Below are positions 7,956 through 18,100 of a stretch of 64,000 nt of DNA, piece after piece. The stretch is from Pandoraea oxalativorans (GTDB lineage: Bacteria; Pseudomonadota; Gammaproteobacteria; Burkholderiales; Burkholderiaceae). How positions within the stretch are numbered: the stretch's first letter is position 1; every line of letters begins with the position of its first letter. The notes under the pieces are model-generated. The model ran no database searches. It was not told where the DNA came from and saw only the letters and a program-made list of their open reading frames with translations. The position numbers and the translations under genes were made by a program. The stretch lies in assembly GCF_000972785.3 (NCBI RefSeq), contig NZ_CP011253.3:2232001-2296000 (forward strand). The letters run 5' to 3'.

Positions 7956-10535
7956 TTGAGCAAATATCCCTATCCGATCCCGAGTCGCGAAGAGATCCTC
8001 GGTGTCCTGCGCACCGCAGACTCCGCGCTGTCCGCCAACGATATCGCCGAAGCCCTCGCTATCAAGAAGCAAGAACGCGAAGGCTTCTTCAAGCGCCTCG
8101 CCGCCATGGAACGCGACGATCAAATTCGTCTCGACCGCCGCGGCTACTATCAATTGACCCACCCGTCCAACTTCATCGCAGGCCGTGTCATCGGCCACCG
8201 CGATGGCTACGGCTTCGCCGTGCGCGACGATGACGGCGACGACCTCTTCCTCCCCACCGAGGAAATGAAGAAGGTCATGCACAACGACCGTGTCCTCCTG
8301 CGCGTCGCCGGCTGTGACCGCCGCGGTCGCCCCGAAGGCCATATCGTCGAAGTCGTCAGCCGCGCCAACACCCATGTTATCGGCCGCCTCCTCAACGAGA
8401 ACGGCGTCATGGTCGTCGCCCCCGAAGACAAACGCATCAGCCATGACATCCTGATCCCGCCCCGCGCCCAAGGCAAAGCGAAGGTCGGACAGGTCGTCTC
8501 CGTCGAACTCACCGATTACCCCAGCCGTTACAGCCAGCCCATCGGCCGCGTCTCGGAAGTCCTCGGCGATATCGACGACCCCGGCATGGAAATCGAAATC
8601 GCCGTGCGTAAGTACGGCGTGCCCCACCAGTTCTCCGCCGAAGCCCTCGCCGCCGCCGGTGCGCTCCCCGACGAGGTCCGCGCGCCCGATCTGCGCCACC
8701 GCATCGACCTGCGCGATGTCCCCCTCGTGACCATCGACGGCGAAGACGCCCGCGATTTCGATGATGCCGTCTACTGCGAACCCGCCAAGGTCGGCCGCAC
8801 CAACGGCTTCCGCCTGCTCGTGGCCATCGCCGACGTCTCGCATTACGTCGCCGCCGGTGGCCCGCTCGATGCCGACGCCCTCACGCGCAGCACCTCCGTC
8901 TACTTCCCGCGACGCGTCATCCCGATGCTCCCGGAAAAGCTCTCGAACGGCCTGTGCTCCCTCAACCCGGATGTCGACCGCTGCGTACTCGTGTGCGACG
9001 CACTCGTCGCACCGAACGGCGAAGTGAAGGCCTATCAGTTTTATCCGGCCGTTATCCACTCCGCCGCACGCCTGACCTACACGGAAGTCGCCGCCGTCCT
9101 CGGCAACACGAAGGGTGCCGAAGCACAACGCCGCGCAACGCTGCTGCCGCACCTGCAGAACCTGTACGACCTCTACAAGATCCTCGCCAAGGCACGCAAG
9201 TCGCGCGGTGCCATCGAGTTCGATTCGACGGAGACGTACATCGTCTGCAACGCCCAGGGCAAGATCGAACAGATCCTTCCGCGTACTCGCAACGACGCCC
9301 ACCGCCTCATCGAGGAATGCATGCTCACAGCCAACGTCTGTGCAGCCGACTTCCTCAAGCGTCACAAACAACCCGGTCTGTATCGTATTCACGCCGGACC
9401 CTCGGGCGAACGCCTTCAGGTGCTGCGCACGTTCCTCAAAACCCTCGGGCTCACGCTCGGCGGCGGGGACGAACCGGCCACGTCCGATTACTCGGAACTG
9501 ATGACGCAGATCGAGTCCCGGCCCGATGCGCCCATGCTCCAGACGATGCTCCTGCGCTCGATGCAACAGGCCGTCTACAGCCCGGACAACATCGGCCACT
9601 TCGGTCTCGCTTACCCGGCCTATACGCACTTCACCAGCCCGATTCGCCGCTATCCGGACCTGCTCACGCACCGTGCCATCAAGGCCATTCTCGCGGGCGA
9701 GAAGTACGAGCCGGAAATTCCTGCCGGTGTCGAGCTGACGACGGGCCTCTCGCCCCACGCGCGCAAGTTGCAAAAGGACGACGACAAGAACAAGAAGTCG
9801 CCGAGCGCGAAAAAGCGCGACGCGATATGGGACGAACTCGGCCTGCATTGCTCCGCCAACGAACGCCGCGCAGACGAAGCGTCTCGCGACGTCGAAGCCT
9901 GGCTCAAGTGCTACTTCATGCGCGACAAGCTCGGCGAGGAGTACGGCGGCACGGTCAGCGCCGTCACGTCGTTCGGCATCTTCGTGCAACTCGACGATCT
10001 CTTCATCGAGGGCCTCGTGCACGTCACGGAACTGGGCAGCGATTATTTCCAGTTCGACGAAGTCCGCCACGAACTGCGCGGCGAACGCACCGGTATCCGC
10101 TATCGACTCACCGACCGCGTGCGCGTGCAAGTCAGTCGCGTGGATCTGGACGCCCGCAAGATCGACTTCCGCCTCGTGCGCGAACCGAACGCCCGTTCGC
10201 TCGCGAAGACGTCCGGCCGTAGCGAGCGCGGCGGTGCCCCGGTGCCGACGCCCGCCGCCGGCACACCCGGCGTCGCAGGCTCTGCCAGCGCCGGCCCGAC
10301 GATCCGTCAACTGCCCAAGGGCGGCGCGCTGCTCAACGGCGTGCAACCTGCACCGGCCGGCAAACGGCCCGCCAAACCCAAGTCCGCGAAGGTGAAAGCC
10401 GCGCGTGCCGATCGCGGCGCAGCCCCGGCGAAGCACAGCGGCAGCGGCAAGGCACCGGCAAAGCGACAGGGGGGGCAAGGTGGTCATGGCGGTCATGGCG
10501 GCCCCGGTGGACAGACGAAGAAGCCGCGCCGTTAA
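7956..10535 (+). CDS. rnr: Ribonuclease R
   Basis: 3'-5' exoribonuclease of the RNB family that degrades structured RNA and works in RNA quality control and trans-translation. 859 residues. N-terminal winged helix (about 5-70), cold-shock domains (about 80-240), RNB core with the metal-binding DGEDARDFDDAV near 258-270 and FTSPIRRYPDL, an S1 domain (EEYGGTVSAVTSFGIFV), then a basic Gly/Ala/Lys tail rich in GHGG repeats. The start is TTG at 7956, giving MSKYPYPIPSREEIL; no better initiator fits. Followed by rlmB after 265 bp, an order also found in other proteobacteria. Confidence 0.96.
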   Translation: MSKYPYPIPSREEILGVLRTADSALSANDIAEALAIKKQEREGFFKRLAAMERDDQIRLDRRGYYQLTHPSNFIAGRVIGHRDGYGFAVRDDDGDDLFLPTEEMKKVMHNDRVLLRVAGCDRRGRPEGHIVEVVSRANTHVIGRLLNENGVMVVAPEDKRISHDILIPPRAQGKAKVGQVVSVELTDYPSRYSQPIGRVSEVLGDIDDPGMEIEIAVRKYGVPHQFSAEALAAAGALPDEVRAPDLRHRIDLRDVPLVTIDGEDARDFDDAVYCEPAKVGRTNGFRLLVAIADVSHYVAAGGPLDADALTRSTSVYFPRRVIPMLPEKLSNGLCSLNPDVDRCVLVCDALVAPNGEVKAYQFYPAVIHSAARLTYTEVAAVLGNTKGAEAQRRATLLPHLQNLYDLYKILAKARKSRGAIEFDSTETYIVCNAQGKIEQILPRTRNDAHRLIEECMLTANVCAADFLKRHKQPGLYRIHAGPSGERLQVLRTFLKTLGLTLGGGDEPATSDYSELMTQIESRPDAPMLQTMLLRSMQQAVYSPDNIGHFGLAYPAYTHFTSPIRRYPDLLTHRAIKAILAGEKYEPEIPAGVELTTGLSPHARKLQKDDDKNKKSPSAKKRDAIWDELGLHCSANERRADEASRDVEAWLKCYFMRDKLGEEYGGTVSAVTSFGIFVQLDDLFIEGLVHVTELGSDYFQFDEVRHELRGERTGIRYRLTDRVRVQVSRVDLDARKIDFRLVREPNARSLAKTSGRSERGGAPVPTPAAGTPGVAGSASAGPTIRQLPKGGALLNGVQPAPAGKRPAKPKSAKVKAARADRGAAPAKHSGSGKAPAKRQGGQGGHGGHGGPGGQTKKPRR

Positions 10536-10800
10536 TCGATACGTGTGCCGTGCACAGCCCCTGCGCTGCGCGCGGCACGATGCGTCGAACGGCGGCGCAG
10601 TGAGCGGTTTGCAGTAAGATGGGCGCCTTTGCCGGAAATCACCGGCATCCGGTACCCGCGATGGATTGCGGCGGCGGCGGCCCATGTGGCTCCCGCCGCC
10701 GTCGTGCTTTAGGCGACGACAGTTGTGCGCGAGTGAGCGACAGCATCGGCTGCCGTCATGGCAACCGACGGCACGGCACACGCTATTTTGAGGAAATGAA

Positions 10801-11571
10801 ATGAGTAAATTGAAAATGCTGTTCGGCTTCCATGCCGTGACCGCACGCCTGCGTCACGACGCCACCAGCGTCAAAGAGATCTACTACGACCCCACCCGGC
10901 GCGACCGTCGCATGACGGATTTCCTCAAGGCCGTGGAGTCGTACAAGAACGCACCGGGCGTCAAGATCAAGCTGGTTCAGGCGGACGGCAAGCGTCTCGA
11001 TGGCATGACCGGAACGTCGCGCCACCAGGGCGTCGTGGCACAGGCCGAGGAAATCTCGCTCGCGCTCAATCTCGACGAACTGCTCGACGGCATCTCGGGC
11101 GACCCGCTGCTGCTGATCCTCGACGGCGTGACCGATCCGCACAACCTCGGCGCTTGCCTGCGCGTGGCCGACGGTGCAGGCGCGCACGCAGTGATCGCCC
11201 CGAAGGACCGCGCAGTCGGTCTCAATGCGACTGTGGCCAAGGTCGCCAGCGGCGCCGCCGAAACGGTCCCGTACATCATGGTGACGAACCTCGCCCGCAC
11301 GTTGCGCGAACTCAAGGACCGTGGCATTTGGGTGGTCGGCACCTCCGACGACGCGCCCGCCGATATCTACGGCACAAAGCTCACCGGTCCGATGGCCATC
11401 GTCATGGGCGCGGAAGGCGAGGGCATGCGCCGCCTCGTGGGCGAGACGTGCGACGAACTGATGAGTATTCCGATGGCGGGCGGCTGCGAAAGCCTCAATG
11501 TGTCGGTGGCAAGCGCCGTGTGCCTCTATGAGGCTGTGCGTCAGCGCAAGGTCGCGGTGAAGGGCAAGTAA
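10801..11571 (+). CDS. rlmB: 23S rRNA 2'-O-methyltransferase RlmB
   Basis: SPOUT-class enzyme that methylates the ribose of G2251 in 23S rRNA using SAM. 256 residues. N-terminal substrate-binding domain ([11 protein letters not shown]), then the three SpoU motifs: [17 protein letters not shown] (motif 1), [13 protein letters not shown] (motif 2) and [16 protein letters not shown] (motif 3), which build the trefoil knot. Strong ribosome binding site GAGGAAATGAA before ATG 10801. The paralogue TrmH is excluded by the RlmB-type N-terminal domain. Confidence 0.96.
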   Translation: MSKLKMLFGFHAVTARLRHDATSVKEIYYDPTRRDRRMTDFLKAVESYKNAPGVKIKLVQADGKRLDGMTGTSRHQGVVAQAEEISLALNLDELLDGISGDPLLLILDGVTDPHNLGACLRVADGAGAHAVIAPKDRAVGLNATVAKVASGAAETVPYIMVTNLARTLRELKDRGIWVVGTSDDAPADIYGTKLTGPMAIVMGAEGEGMRRLVGETCDELMSIPMAGGCESLNVSVASAVCLYEAVRQRKVAVKGK

Positions 11572-11641
11572 TCGTTGCATCGCCCCCAACCGACGTCGAG
11601 GCTGCAAGGAGGGCGATTTCGCGTCGAAAGTGGGCCGTGAA

Positions 11642-14600
11642 TCACTGTGTCGACGTCAGCGCCACTCTTGAGCGCGCTTCGGAAGTCTCGCCAGCCTTGT
11701 TCGCGTCACCGACGGGGCTGGATTCGACGGAGAGTCGCTCAATCGCACCCAACTCGCCGTATCGCAACACGTCAAGCCTGACTTGAAAGCGCGCCTCGGC
11801 GTACTTGTCGTCCAGAGGCCGACTTCGGTTCTCCCTGGCTTGGGTGTAAGCCGTTCGCCGTTCGGCGATTCGCTGTTTGACCACCGTCTCCGCGCGCATG
11901 CGGGCCTCTCGTTTGGCTGCGGCCGTTGCTGCACGGATTTTGTCTGCTGCAATTTTTGCCGTGGCCTCCCGGGCCTCGCGCTGACTTTTGATGAGCGCCT
12001 CCTTTTTGGCATTCTCCATCACCCTGCGAGTTGCGTCTTTCGTCGCCCATATCGCGGCTCGGTGGATTTCCTCTTTCACGCGAGCCTGGGCCTGTGCTCT
12101 GGCGCGATTCGACGTGGAAGACATCTCCCGCTGCGCCTCTGCACGCGCTTTGGCGGCCGCATATTCGGCGGTTCGCGCTGCTTTGCGGGCCTGCCTTTCC
12201 TTGAGGATACGGGCCTCCACGCCGACCTGAGTCTGAATCTCAGGCCGTACGCCACCGGAGCCCGATGTGTCGGAAGTCACGTCGTCGGCGAGCAACGCTG
12301 CATATCGGGTGCCAGCCGATCTCAGGTGCTCGCGGTACGCCGCCGCCATCTGTTCTTCCGTCGCATCGGCGTATCGGTATAGATGCTTTCCGTAGCGCTC
12401 AATCGTCGCCTCGATGATTTCACGAATGGCGGGGCCTCTGAGTTCGGCGAGGTGTCTGCCGAGTCTCGGCCCAACGCTTGCAAGCACGCTTTGCGTAATA
12501 TCGGACGGTGGTGATTCTCCGGGAAGCTCCGCTCGCCAGGCCTCGTCGACCATTGTCGTGACCATGTCTCTCAACTTGCGCTGTTCGCCGAGTGTCATCG
12601 TGGGCATCGTCTCGCGCAGCTCGTTTCGCAGACGCTCCTGCTCCAGCTTGATCACGTTACTTTCCGAAATCACCGTTCGGATCGCCTCGAGAACGTCGGG
12701 GATTGATTTCCCGGCGCTGGCGAATCGATCCGCCGTGGCGGGGGCCCGGCGTGAGATTTTGAGATAACGCAGCACCCGAATGCGCATGGCCTCCACAAAG
12801 CCACGCTCGCGGTGCGCGTTCGTGAGCGACGGGTTCAGGTCGTCTTGCTTCAAAAGGTGATACACCTGATCCAAATGATTCTCACGCGTGGTCGAGCGTG
12901 CACTCAACAGCTCCAGCCAGAAGCTGCGAAGGTGTTGGTTTGCCCTGGCGAGGAGAATCGCTTGCAACGTTTCGGCCGAGACGCCCGAAAGCGTTAGTTC
13001 GCGCATCAAAGTGCACCAGGCGCGTGCCAGGTACGCATCGTTACGTATTCGATAGCCGATCAGCGCGACGTAGATTTTGCCTTCGTCGGAACGGAGCATG
13101 GCAACGGTATCGTTGCCGAAGCTGCCATTCGCACGGATGAGCGACGCTAATAAATGCAGGTACAGCGCGTTGGCGATGGGGTAGATCCTCGGAAATGTCG
13201 CTGACGTTGCCGAGATACGAAGTGTGCTCGCAATCACGCCGAGCATTTCCGGCACCAGGAGGGTCTTCGATACTTCGCGCAGCGTCGTGTAATCGTCGTT
13301 CAAGAGCGCATCGCGCAGCCGGTTAGCCGATGTGGCCAGCATCTTGAGCATACGAATTCGACGATCTTCGCTGTTCGGACTCGTCACACCGTAGTCGCGG
13401 TGATAGACAAAGGTGATGTCCTGGCCGGTGATCTGTCCCAGTAAGGGGAGTGCCACGGCGCAAGAGTCGCAAGTATCGAGAAGACTGTTCACGTGAATAC
13501 CGGTGATGATCGGGTCCTCTCGCATATCGTGTTCGATGACCGCCGCGAGTATCTGCTCGGCGTCGCGAAATCGCTCGGGTTGCCGCGCGCCGGGCGGGGT
13601 CAGGGTGGGCAGATTGACACGTGCCCGCGATGCTTTCGGCGCCTTGGAGATGGTCGCGATCCGTTCGAGCCGCCGTTTTGCATCGATGAAAGTGATGTCT
13701 CCAATCGTGACGGAATCCTCGTCGCCCATGGCCTCGTGGATATGCAGCCGCAAGCCTTCGAGGCGTTCACTGTCGGAAGTGGCGAAGTAGACATTGACGC
13801 CGGACTCGGCGCCGAGTGCCGCAAACGCGAGGTTGCCGGACATTAAATGCATGCGTAAGTCGGCAATGCCCGCATCGTGCGAAAGGTTCCACTGACCGTT
13901 CTCCTTGAATACCAGATCGTCGCCCAACAAGGTCCTGTAAATCTCCAGATCGCGTTTGTGGAAGTAGGCGTCGAAGCGTTGACGGCTACGCAGCTGTGCA
14001 CGGCAGTTCTCGACGTAGCTCGTCAGTTCGACGGGGGAAATAAGTGTGTTTAGCGCCGTGCGGACGGTATCGATGTCGGGAGGGCCGGCGCGTCGCGTCA
14101 ACGTGCGGGCCACGTTCATTGCCGTGAGCGGTGGGTTGTTCACCATGGCGTCGGCTTTGAGCTGACGCTTATGCGCCAGATACTCATCGATTTTTTGTTG
14201 GTCGTCCCGGTTGTTCGGATCTAGTCGCCGAAGGCGCACCCGATTGGCGCCCGAGGGAACGGTGCTCGTGGCGTAAAAGGCGTCTGCATCGGCACAGACA
14301 ACGATGTGTCCGGTGTCCGTGAGCTGCACCCCCACCACAGACTTTTCAAACGGTACGCCATCGACGATATCCGACAGATCCACGCGAACAAGCGCGGCGT
14401 CGTCTTGCCCCTCGCACGAGGCGGCGTTTCTCGCCGGGACCACACCGGTGATGTAGGGGCGGTAATGGGGTTTGGGGGGCAATCCGAAACGTCGCGCACT
14501 GCGTGCGGATAAGGCGCTCGGCTGTAAGTCCTCCTCGGATACCGTGGCGAACAGTCCCTCGATGGCAAAGAAGGCGCGCGCCGTGTGACTTTTGTTTGTC

Positions 14601-15022
14601 CCAATCGCGCTCTCCGACACCTGACGTCTGCGCCCGGGTAACGAGACCGGGACAACACTGACTTCCGAGATCGACGAGCGCGTACGGAAAAGTCGCTCGG
14701 GAAGATCGTCGGTGCTGGTGGCCACATCGGGCTCATCGGGGGCTTCGCAAGCGTGGAGAAGGTCGGTGAGACGAGGGTGCGAGTTACTTGCCGTCAAGCG
14801 CGGCCAGGTTCGTGTTGAGGCGGATACGCTGTCCCGCGTCTCACCGGAGGCAATGAAGTCGCTGCTCGGGCGAGTCCGAGTGGCGGCAACTTCATTGGAA
14901 GGCGATCCGCGCAAGGGTACCGGCGGCGGGTTGTTGATAGAACCTGGTCGCATGAATGGCTTAGCGCGTAGCGCCCGCGATAGGCTGACTTCGAGTCTTG
15001 CTCGAAAGCCACTTGCTGCCAT
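11642..15022 (-). CDS. Giant protein with central toxin-type deaminase-like domain (paralogue 1)
   Basis: No named family for the whole protein. Disordered Ser/Pro/Arg-rich N-terminus; a conserved block starting SDIVDGVPFEKSVVG; then a segment that reads like bacterial toxin deaminases of the BURPS668_1122 type: NLAFAALGAESGVNVYF, then DAEQIL, and 29 residues after its Glu the first Cys of TCDSCAVAL, then a strand ending VYHRDYGV. D-A-E plus C-x-x-C would be the zinc/catalytic residues. The remaining half is helical, ending in about 150 residues rich in Ala, Arg, Glu and Lys (coiled coil). ATG 15022 is preferred (CGGAA 8 bp upstream); the frame is open to GTG 15196, which would overlap the paralogue. 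No signal peptide, membrane segment or neighbouring immunity gene. Effector or toxin role is inference. Confidence 0.7.
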   Translation of the reverse strand: MAASGFRARLEVSLSRALRAKPFMRPGSINNPPPVPLRGSPSNEVAATRTRPSSDFIASGETRDSVSASTRTWPRLTASNSHPRLTDLLHACEAPDEPDVATSTDDLPERLFRTRSSISEVSVVPVSLPGRRRQVSESAIGTNKSHTARAFFAIEGLFATVSEEDLQPSALSARSARRFGLPPKPHYRPYITGVVPARNAASCEGQDDAALVRVDLSDIVDGVPFEKSVVGVQLTDTGHIVVCADADAFYATSTVPSGANRVRLRRLDPNNRDDQQKIDEYLAHKRQLKADAMVNNPPLTAMNVARTLTRRAGPPDIDTVRTALNTLISPVELTSYVENCRAQLRSRQRFDAYFHKRDLEIYRTLLGDDLVFKENGQWNLSHDAGIADLRMHLMSGNLAFAALGAESGVNVYFATSDSERLEGLRLHIHEAMGDEDSVTIGDITFIDAKRRLERIATISKAPKASRARVNLPTLTPPGARQPERFRDAEQILAAVIEHDMREDPIITGIHVNSLLDTCDSCAVALPLLGQITGQDITFVYHRDYGVTSPNSEDRRIRMLKMLATSANRLRDALLNDDYTTLREVSKTLLVPEMLGVIASTLRISATSATFPRIYPIANALYLHLLASLIRANGSFGNDTVAMLRSDEGKIYVALIGYRIRNDAYLARAWCTLMRELTLSGVSAETLQAILLARANQHLRSFWLELLSARSTTRENHLDQVYHLLKQDDLNPSLTNAHRERGFVEAMRIRVLRYLKISRRAPATADRFASAGKSIPDVLEAIRTVISESNVIKLEQERLRNELRETMPTMTLGEQRKLRDMVTTMVDEAWRAELPGESPPSDITQSVLASVGPRLGRHLAELRGPAIREIIEATIERYGKHLYRYADATEEQMAAAYREHLRSAGTRYAALLADDVTSDTSGSGGVRPEIQTQVGVEARILKERQARKAARTAEYAAAKARAEAQREMSSTSNRARAQAQARVKEEIHRAAIWATKDATRRVMENAKKEALIKSQREAREATAKIAADKIRAATAAAKREARMRAETVVKQRIAERRTAYTQARENRSRPLDDKYAEARFQVRLDVLRYGELGAIERLSVESSPVGDANKAGETSEARSRVALTSTQ

Positions 15023-15151
15023 CGGGCAGTTCCGAGGCGCTCGATGAGTTGAGAACAACGCCAATGTGTGGCCCGGTCCGAGCGGTGACTTCCAAAATTT
15101 GTCCGGACGCCTCGCTGCGATTGGCTCACGATCAGCGCTAGCGGCTGGAGA

Positions 15152-18100
15152 GTGCGCACCGGAAGGCTTCAAATCTTCGCTCGTTCCAGTTCGCACAGCG
15201 ATTTATGGAAGGCTCCGGCCCGGCGCGACACTAGTGTCACAAGTCCCTCCACCGACGAGCCGAAAAGCGGCGCTGACATTTTGCTTTCCATCAATCGAAC
15301 TTCCGCAGTGGCCTCACCCTCGGCGCAGCACGCGACAACCGACACGCTCGACAATCTCCCCCGAGAAGCCGCCGCACGGCCGTCGGCCGGGACCCGGGAT
15401 CGGAGAGAGTTTGTCCGTCCACCCACCGATGCAGCGTCGCCCAACCGCCTGCCCGAGTGGCCGAAACTGATCACGAGTAAGTCTCCGCGAAAGATCAGCG
15501 ATTTTGGCCTCCCGCCCAAGGCACCCAAAGAGCCCCATCTCTCCAAAGCAACGCGTCAGTGCTTTGCGCCGCCTGCCTCGACCAACATCACGTCGGCATT
15601 GTCGAGTTTCCGCGTCTGCCCGGCATCTGTCCCGTCGCCAGCATCGGAGATAGCGCCGGGCACGTCGCATGGCGTGGCAGTGAGCGGCGACAGGCATGTG
15701 AATTCGATAGGTCTGTTCGTCCACAATCAGCAGTACGTCAGAGTGAATCCCGCAGGCTCTCGCGTGAGTGCGTTCTCTGCGGTGGATGCCCAAGCGCAGG
15801 GGCTGCCGCCGACACCGGCTTTCAACGATTCGATCAAGGGGAGGATTTCAGGCGAATTACCCGCGCCGGGTTCCCCCGGTGTCGGCCCGATGGGAGAGGA
15901 GGGCGCGTCGCGCCCTGTACCCTCGTTGGTGCCGCTGGTGCTTTCCGACATCGTGCAAGGCGTGCCGTTCGAAAAAGAAATTTTTGGGGCGCGTATTCCC
16001 GGCACGGCGTCGACAGTGGTCGTCCAGGTGGAGCCGAATCGCTTTCACGCCTCACGCATGCGGCATGACCATTGCGGGCAGGTGACCTTCGAATGGCTGG
16101 ATCCTCGCGTCCCGGAAGACGGCCGTCTGATCACCCAGTTTCGGGAGATCAAGCATCAAATCAAAACCGATACCACCGAACTTCATCGCACAGAGAGCTT
16201 TTGCAACCTGGTTCATCAGCTTGAGGCTGAACAAATTCGCTCAGGCAAAACGAAGCCGTCACCTGCTGCCAGCGACGCAGCCTACCGGATTTTTACCTCG
16301 GAGCACGCACAGCGAAAATTCGTCGAGGGCAGCAAGGCCAGCATGTCGCGCCGTGACATATTCAACGCCGAGCGCGACGAATTCGATCTGGCCGTTTATC
16401 GAACGGTGCTCGGATCGGACCTCGTGTTTGAAACCGACGGCGAGTGGAATATTGGGAACCCCGCAGGGGTTGCGGATCTGAAAGCGAGTTTGCGCGAGAG
16501 CAACTTTGCATTTGCTGCAGTCGATACCACCGCAGGGCGCAAAGTCTATTTCTCACTATCCGGAGGCGCTCGCGCAGACGGTCTGAAGCTTGCGATACAC
16601 GATTCGATGGGCGATGGCGACGAGATCGGTATCGACCATCTCACGTTTGTCGATGCCAAGCGGCGTTTGGCAAAGTACACACGTGAAGCCCAGCACGCAT
16701 TGAATCGATCCGGTGTGCAGATGAACTTGCCGGTGCTGGACCCCGAATGCAACACGAACATCGACCGCCGATACGACGCCGAACAGATTCTCGCTGCGGT
16801 CATCGCTTACGAGGCGCGCGAGCATCCTGTCACCGGTAGCATCCACTTCAACACGCTGCTCGATACCTGCGATTCGTGCGCCGGTGCGCTGGGGATGTTG
16901 CAAACGCAGACGAAGCAACCGGTCGGCGTCGTTTATCACCGCGATTATGGTGTCACGACGGCAAACAGTCGGAATCCGGCAGTACGCGCCCTGCAGGAAT
17001 TCAGTGCCGCCATCAACGAGCTTCATGGACATCTCATCACGGGGAATTTTGCGCAGATGTACAAGATCGGCCGTCGCCTGCCGACACCGGAGATGCTGGG
17101 TGCATTGACGGATAGTCTTCTTGAGGCCAATGGCAGCTACACGAACACTGCGCAATTGGGGATCTTCGGCAACAGTTACTACCTGCGCTTGTTAGGGGTT
17201 TTGACTCGCACGGAAGTGGTGCGCTCTGAGAACGTCGCCGATGCGCTGCTGTCCCCCGAAGGCCGCGCCTACGTGTCGATGCTCGGAAGGTGCGTGGCTG
17301 CCCATCCCATGCTTGCCCGAGCATGGGCAAGTCTCTTGCATGAGCTCAAGGAAGCCGGGATGCCTCGCGACACGCTGCTCGAAGTCTTGTTAAGCAAGCC
17401 GAGCGGCAGTGCACGCTGCTTCTATGTTGAACTGCTGCGCGCCCCGCATTTTCCGCGCGATGGGCGCGACTCGCTGGTCGCGTGGCTCGAAGAGGCCGAA
17501 TTGGTGCCCGGCATCAGGGAGTTGCCACACTATGTCAGCTTGCGCCGGACGCTGACATTGGCAACGCGTCTGTTCGTTCAGATTCAGTCGGCGCAATGTC
17601 TTGAGTTCAACCATGTCACGCTCAAGGAGGTCCTCAGCCAGGCGCGCGAAGTGCTCTCCCTATCCGCACTTGACGCCGCAGACAACCAGCGACTGGCCAA
17701 TCGACTGCGAGAGGCCATGCCCACGATAACGATCGAGGAACAGCGGGCGTTTCGCGCGATGATTCACGACACGCTGAAGGAAGAGTGGCACAAGGTCATC
17801 CCCGACACCGAGCCACCGTCGCACATCGCCACAACCCTGATCGAGGACCTGGGGCCGTCGTATGGCCGTGCCCTCGTGGGTGGTCGTAAAGCCGCCGTTG
17901 ACGAGATCATCGCGCGGCGAACTGCGGCTTATGCCGAATTCCAGCAGCGTAATCCTTCTGCCAGTCAGAAAGCGCTTCAGGATGTGTTCGATGCGCAGAT
18001 CAGGGAGGCACGCAAGGAGTATCGGGCGGTGCTTTCCGGCGCAAGCGATACCGCGTCGGAAAACTTCACGACGTCGGCAAGTCAGGCGGTGCAAAGCGTG

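Noticed and set aside
7866..10781. 971-codon open frame antisense to rnr
   Set aside because: High-GC third-position shadow; the protein is Arg/Val/Glu-rich without any family feature and the opposite strand is clearly rnr.
15160..15200. PIP-box or HrpB-type promoter (TTCGC repeats) before the deaminase paralogue
   Set aside because: Two TTCGC motifs are only 8 bp apart instead of the required about 16, and no secretion genes are in the window.
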